DNA of 64,000 nucleotides, taken from assembly GCA_963729195.1 (NCBI GenBank), contig CAVSNF010000004.1:150194-214193 (forward strand), written 5' to 3'. This document shows positions 60,560-64,000 of the stretch, piece after piece (the first letter of the stretch is position 1; every line of letters begins with the position of its first letter). Below the pieces are notes generated by a model that was not told the origin of the DNA, ran no database searches, and saw only the letters and a list, made by a program, of their open reading frames with translations. Origin of the DNA: CAVPTL01 sp963729195. GTDB taxonomy: Bacteria > Actinomycetota > Thermoleophilia > Gaiellales > JAICJC01. The translations under genes and the position numbers were made by a program.

Positions 60560-62391
60560 TATTCCACCGTCACTGTCTTTGCGAGATTACGAGGCTGGTC
60601 GACGTTCAGGCCGCGGGCTTCGGCCACCTCGAGGGCCAGGAGTTGCAGCGGCACCGCGGCCAGCACCGGCTGCAGATCGGGATGCACGGGAGGAAGCCAA
60701 CACACCGCGTCCGCGTATTCACGGACGCGGTGTTGGCCTGCAGATGCGACGACCAGAGTGGTCGCGCCTCGCGCCCGCGCTTCGGAGAGGTTGGAAAGGA
60801 GCTTCTCGAGCACCGCTGGAATCGGTCGCGACACACACCACCGGCGTGCCCTCCGACAGCAGCGCCAGCGGCCCGTGCTTCATCTCCCCGGCCGGATACG
60901 CGTCGGCCGGGATGTAGGAGATCTCCTTCATCTTGAGAGCGCCCTCGCACGCCACCGGGTAGGCGAGATCGCGCCCCAGATACATGAACAGCTCGCGGTC
61001 GGCATGGCGCGCGGCGGCCGCGGCGACCGAGTCGGACACGTCGGCGATCGTCTCGGTGACGAGGCCGGGCAGCCGGCACAGCTCGGACTCGAAGTGATCG
61101 AGATCCTGAGCCGAGCGCGTATCCCCGCACGCGCGCCAGATGGAGCGCGAGCAGTGCGAAGGCGACCACCTGGCTGGTGAACGTCTTGGTGGCCGCGACC
61201 CCCACCTCGAGGCCCGCATGCGTGCGCAGCACCGAGTCTGCCTCGCGCGTCGCCTGGCTGAGACCGGCGTTGGTGAGGGCGATGGTGGGCGCTCCCAGAT
61301 TCCCGGGCCAGGCGGAGCGCCGCAACCGTGTCGCGGGTCTCTCCCGACTGGGTCACGCCCACCACCAGCTCACCCCGGTCGAGCAGCGGCGCCGAGCCGC
61401 ACCATTCCGACGCGATCGCGGTGGTGGTCGGGATCCCGGCCCAGCGCTGCAGCAGCAGCCTGCCGACCATGGCGGCATTGTGGGAGGTGCCGCAGCCGGT
61501 GATGGTGATCCGTGAGATGTCGGCGAGCTGCTGTTGAGTGACCGCGCCGAACACCGGGTTTCGGCCCACGTGGGCCGCCACGGTACGCCGCAGCGCGTCG
61601 GGCTGCTCGGTGATCTCCTTGCGCATGAACGAGCTGTGGGCGCCCCGATTCGAGCTGCCCGCGTCGCGCTCGACCGTCTCGGCGATGCGTTCCACCGGCA
61701 CCCCGGAGCGAGTGGTCACGGTCAGCTCGCCGGCCCGCACCGTGACGATCTCGTCGTCGCCGATGAAGGCCACCTCGGTCATCTCCATCGGCAGCGCGGC
61801 GATCGCCGAGGCCACGTACGTCTCGCCGGCGGCGCAGCCGATCACCATCGGGCAGTCGCGGCGGGCACCGACCAGCGTGTCACGGTCGGCGGCGCGCATC
61901 GCCAGAAACGCGAAGTGCCCGCGCAAGAGCTCGCAGGTCAGCCGTACCGCCGCGGTCAGGTCGACTCCGGCAAAGCGGCAGCCGAGCAGGTGGGCGACCA
62001 CCTCAGCGTCGGTCTCCGACGTGAATGTGCAGCCCCGCCGGATCAGCTCGTCGCGCAGCTGCTCGTGGTTTTCGACGATGCCGTTGAGCACGATATGGGT
62101 GGCCCCGTCACAGCTGGTATGCGGATGTGCGTTGGCTGCGGTCACGTCGCCGTGAGTCGCCCAGCGCGTGTGTGCGATCCCCGTGCGGGCAGTCGACGCG
62201 CGGCTCCAGGCCTCGCTGAGCGACGTGCGCAGCGCGTCCAGATTCCCGACCGAGCGCACCGACCGCACGCCCGACTCGTCGATCACGCTCACTCCCGCCG
62301 AGTCATACCCGCGGTATTCGAGCCGCGCGAGCCCGTCGACCAGAAGCGGCAGCGCCTCCCGGTGACCAACGTATCCGACGATTCCACACAT
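60559..62391 (-). CDS. glmS: Glucosamine-fructose-6-phosphate aminotransferase GlmS, three frameshifts
   Basis: About 611 aa, the usual length. Makes glucosamine-6-phosphate for peptidoglycan and other glycans. Cys2 (MCGIVGYVGHREALPLL) is the glutaminase nucleophile. The isomerase half has SRITITGCGTSHNAAM, ASEWCGSAPLLDRGELV, TQSGETRDTVAAL and VAATKTFTSQVVAF, and ends PRNLAKTVTVE. Breaks near 61295, 61125 and 60825 are single-base insertions. No glmS ribozyme is evident upstream; the next gene ends 31 bp before the start. It is coupled to the GH18 gene. Confidence 0.94.
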
Positions 62392-62422
62392 GTAATTCCT
62401 CCAGCGGTGATGCTGTTGACGT

Positions 62423-64000
62423 TCAGCCGGCCCGCGACGCGAGCAGCTGGGAGACGGTGACCATCTGGTAGCCGCGCCTGCGCAGCTCCGCGACGATCCT
62501 GGGGAGGGCCTGGACGGTGGCCCAGCGCGGGCCGCCGCCGTCGTGCAGGACGACGATCGCTCCCGGTTTGGCGGCCTTCAGCACGCGCTCGGGCGATCAC
62601 GCCCGGCTTGGTCGTGCGAAAGTCGCTGGGGTCGACCGACCACAGCGCCGTGCCGAGCCCCATCGATGCTGCGATCCGGGCGAACCGCGGGCGGTCGAGC
62701 CCGTACGGTGGCCGGGCCAGGCACGGTGTGATGGGCACCGCCGCCCGGATCGCAGATTGGGCCTCGGAGATCGACGCGCGCACCTGCGAGTCGTCGGCGC
62801 CGTCCAGCGCCGTGCCCTCCCAGGTGCCGTTGCCGATCTCGTCGCCCGACAGCACCATCCGCGCCATCAGGCGCGACACGCCGTCGAGCTGGGCCCCATT
62901 GACGAAGAAGGTGGCGTTGTCGCCGTGCGTGCGCAGCACGTCCAGCACCTGCGCGGTGTACGCCGACGGCCCTCCGTCGAAGGTCAGCGCGATCTGCTTG
63001 ACGATGGGTGTCCACAGACGAGATCGGCTCGGAGGACACCGGTGCGCACCGGTACGCGGCGGCGGCCGCGACCAGCTGGGTGTTGGTGTAGCGCACGTCC
63101 AGGCCACGCTGCTCGTAGGTGGTGCGGGCCAGCGTCATGGCCGCCCGCAGCCGCGTGATCAACTCCGCACCGGTCCAGTCCATGGCCTGCAGGCGATGGA
63201 TGTGCATGGGCATGTCACCGGGGAGCGCCGGGCGCCAGCCCGACTCTCCGTCCTGGTCGAATGCCAGCTGGAAGCGTTGCCGCAGCACGTGGTTGAGCGC
63301 GGCGGCAACTCCCGGCGCGGCCACCTGGCCCCAGTCGCCGTACGGATAGGCGAACGCGATCGGGTGGTCGGGCGAGTTCTGGTCGATCAGCGACTCGGCC
63401 TCGTCCAGGTCATCGCCGATGCGTTGCTCGTAGTGGGAGATCGACTCGCCCGGCTCCAGTCGCACCAGGTCGGATGTCGGGCGGCCGTTGACATCCTCGA
63501 TGTGGTGCAGCTCGTCGGTGTGGTTGGCCAGCTCCCAGCGGCCGTTGGAGGCGTAGTTGGAGAGCGCGCTCCAGGTGGCGTAGTAGAAGCTCGAGAGGCC
63601 CGGGTCGTTGCCGATCACGAACATGGTGGCCTTCATGCCGGTGGCCTTGAGGATCGGATCGGCCTGGAGCATTGCGTCCTCGCGGCCGTCGTCGAACGTG
63701 AGCAGGATCGGGCGGGCGGGCAGCAGCGACGGATTGGCAGTCTGCAGATACTCGGCCAGCTGGGAGGTGGTGATGGCGTGGTAGCCGGCCGCGTGCAGCG
63801 CCCGCATCTGCTCGGCAAAATTGGTGCGGCTGATCACGTACTTGGCGTCGGCGGTGTCGGTCGTGTTGCGGCCGATGCCGTGGTAGACCAGCACCGGCAC
63901 GCCGTAGTTGGGATGCGACTGATCGGCGATCGCCACCCGCATCTGATCGGGCGGAAGCTGCGGGGTGGACGGCGCCCACAGGCTGTACCGGGCCTTCAGG
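62423..64000 (-). CDS. Protein with two polysaccharide deacetylase (NodB) domains, 5' end beyond the window, frameshifted
   Basis: More than 520 aa; the frame is open to the window edge. The first NodB-type domain has VPVLVYHGIG, LLTFDDGREDAMLQ and AFAYPYGDWG. The second has QIALTFDGGPSAYTAQVLDVL, EIGNGTWEGTAL, CLARPPYGLDRPR and VVLHDGGGPRWATV. The metal site of the second domain has lost histidines typical of NodB (HSxxH reads GNGTW), so activity may rest with the first, in which ELANHTDELHH is kept. Breaks lie near 63015 and 62585. Envelope polysaccharide de-N-acetylation or de-O-acetylation is likely. glmS follows after 31 bp. Confidence 0.8.

Noticed and set aside
62392..62422. A glmS ribozyme upstream of glmS.
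   Set aside because: Only 31 bp separate glmS from the preceding gene, too short for the ribozyme, and no matching core is visible.
8347..64000. Broken genes interpreted as pseudogenes or a decaying genome.
   Set aside because: Essential genes (purL, purF, purH, glmS) are hit as often as accessory ones, both sides of each break remain conserved, and no premature stops occur apart from those caused by the shifts.

Overview
The window is a high-GC, gene-dense bacterial chromosome segment. The gene order (end of a probable rpsF)-ssb-rpsR-rplI-dnaB-purA, the GTG/TTG/CTG starts overlapping upstream stops, IclR and PucR-type regulators, a DUF3052-like protein and abundant flavin-dependent N-demethylating enzymes fit an actinobacterium, possibly of the Thermoleophilia. 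That placement is inferred from style, not from a search. No rRNA, tRNA, CRISPR array, insertion sequence or phage gene was seen.

Layout. (1) 1-4121: replication and translation genes ending in purA. (2) 4167-10310: a dimethylglycine/sarcosine dehydrogenase-type flavoenzyme coupled to a HAD hydrolase, an aminodeoxychorismate synthase-like gene, an APH-family kinase and a two-domain rhodanese. (3) 10456-19006: a glutamine synthetase-like gene followed by three glutamate-synthase-like genes (GATase, GXGXG, FMN/Fe-S), an unassigned small gene, PlsY, a DAO-family oxidase, an IclR regulator and a flavin reductase. The first four match the gmaS-mgsABC set of the N-methylglutamate route of methylamine use. 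(4) 19099-28785: signalling and transport (GGDEF-EAL, two Usp-like proteins, APC permease, CheW-CheC fusion, acyl-CoA dehydrogenase homologue, GAF-PucR regulator). (5) 28971-36138: a four-subunit sarcosine oxidase/N-methylglutamate dehydrogenase-like enzyme with formate-THF ligase and a cyclodeaminase, i.e. demethylation feeding folate C1 metabolism. (6) 37994-49716: a nearly complete purine operon, purD-E-B-C-S-Q-L-F-M-N-H. Purines consume 10-formyl-THF, so the C1-producing block and the C1-consuming block lie side by side. (7) 49781-64000, all minus strand: glycosyltransferase with DUF3052, two tandem IPT/TIG secreted proteins, an ABC exporter, an alcohol dehydrogenase, and a cell-envelope run (deacetylase, glmS, GH18, phosphoesterase).

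Two window-wide features stand out. A near-perfect 31-33 bp palindrome (arms GGTGAATAACGGTGCC, one central base) occurs eight times, at five of the seven convergent gene junctions, and supplies the stop codon of several flanking genes. Separately, about half of the genes are broken by frameshifts that are almost all single-base insertions. Span lengths modulo 3 fit this in nearly every gene. I read these as residual sequence errors rather than pseudogenes, because both sides of each break stay conserved. Broken genes are reported as one CDS covering the full span, with the breaks noted.
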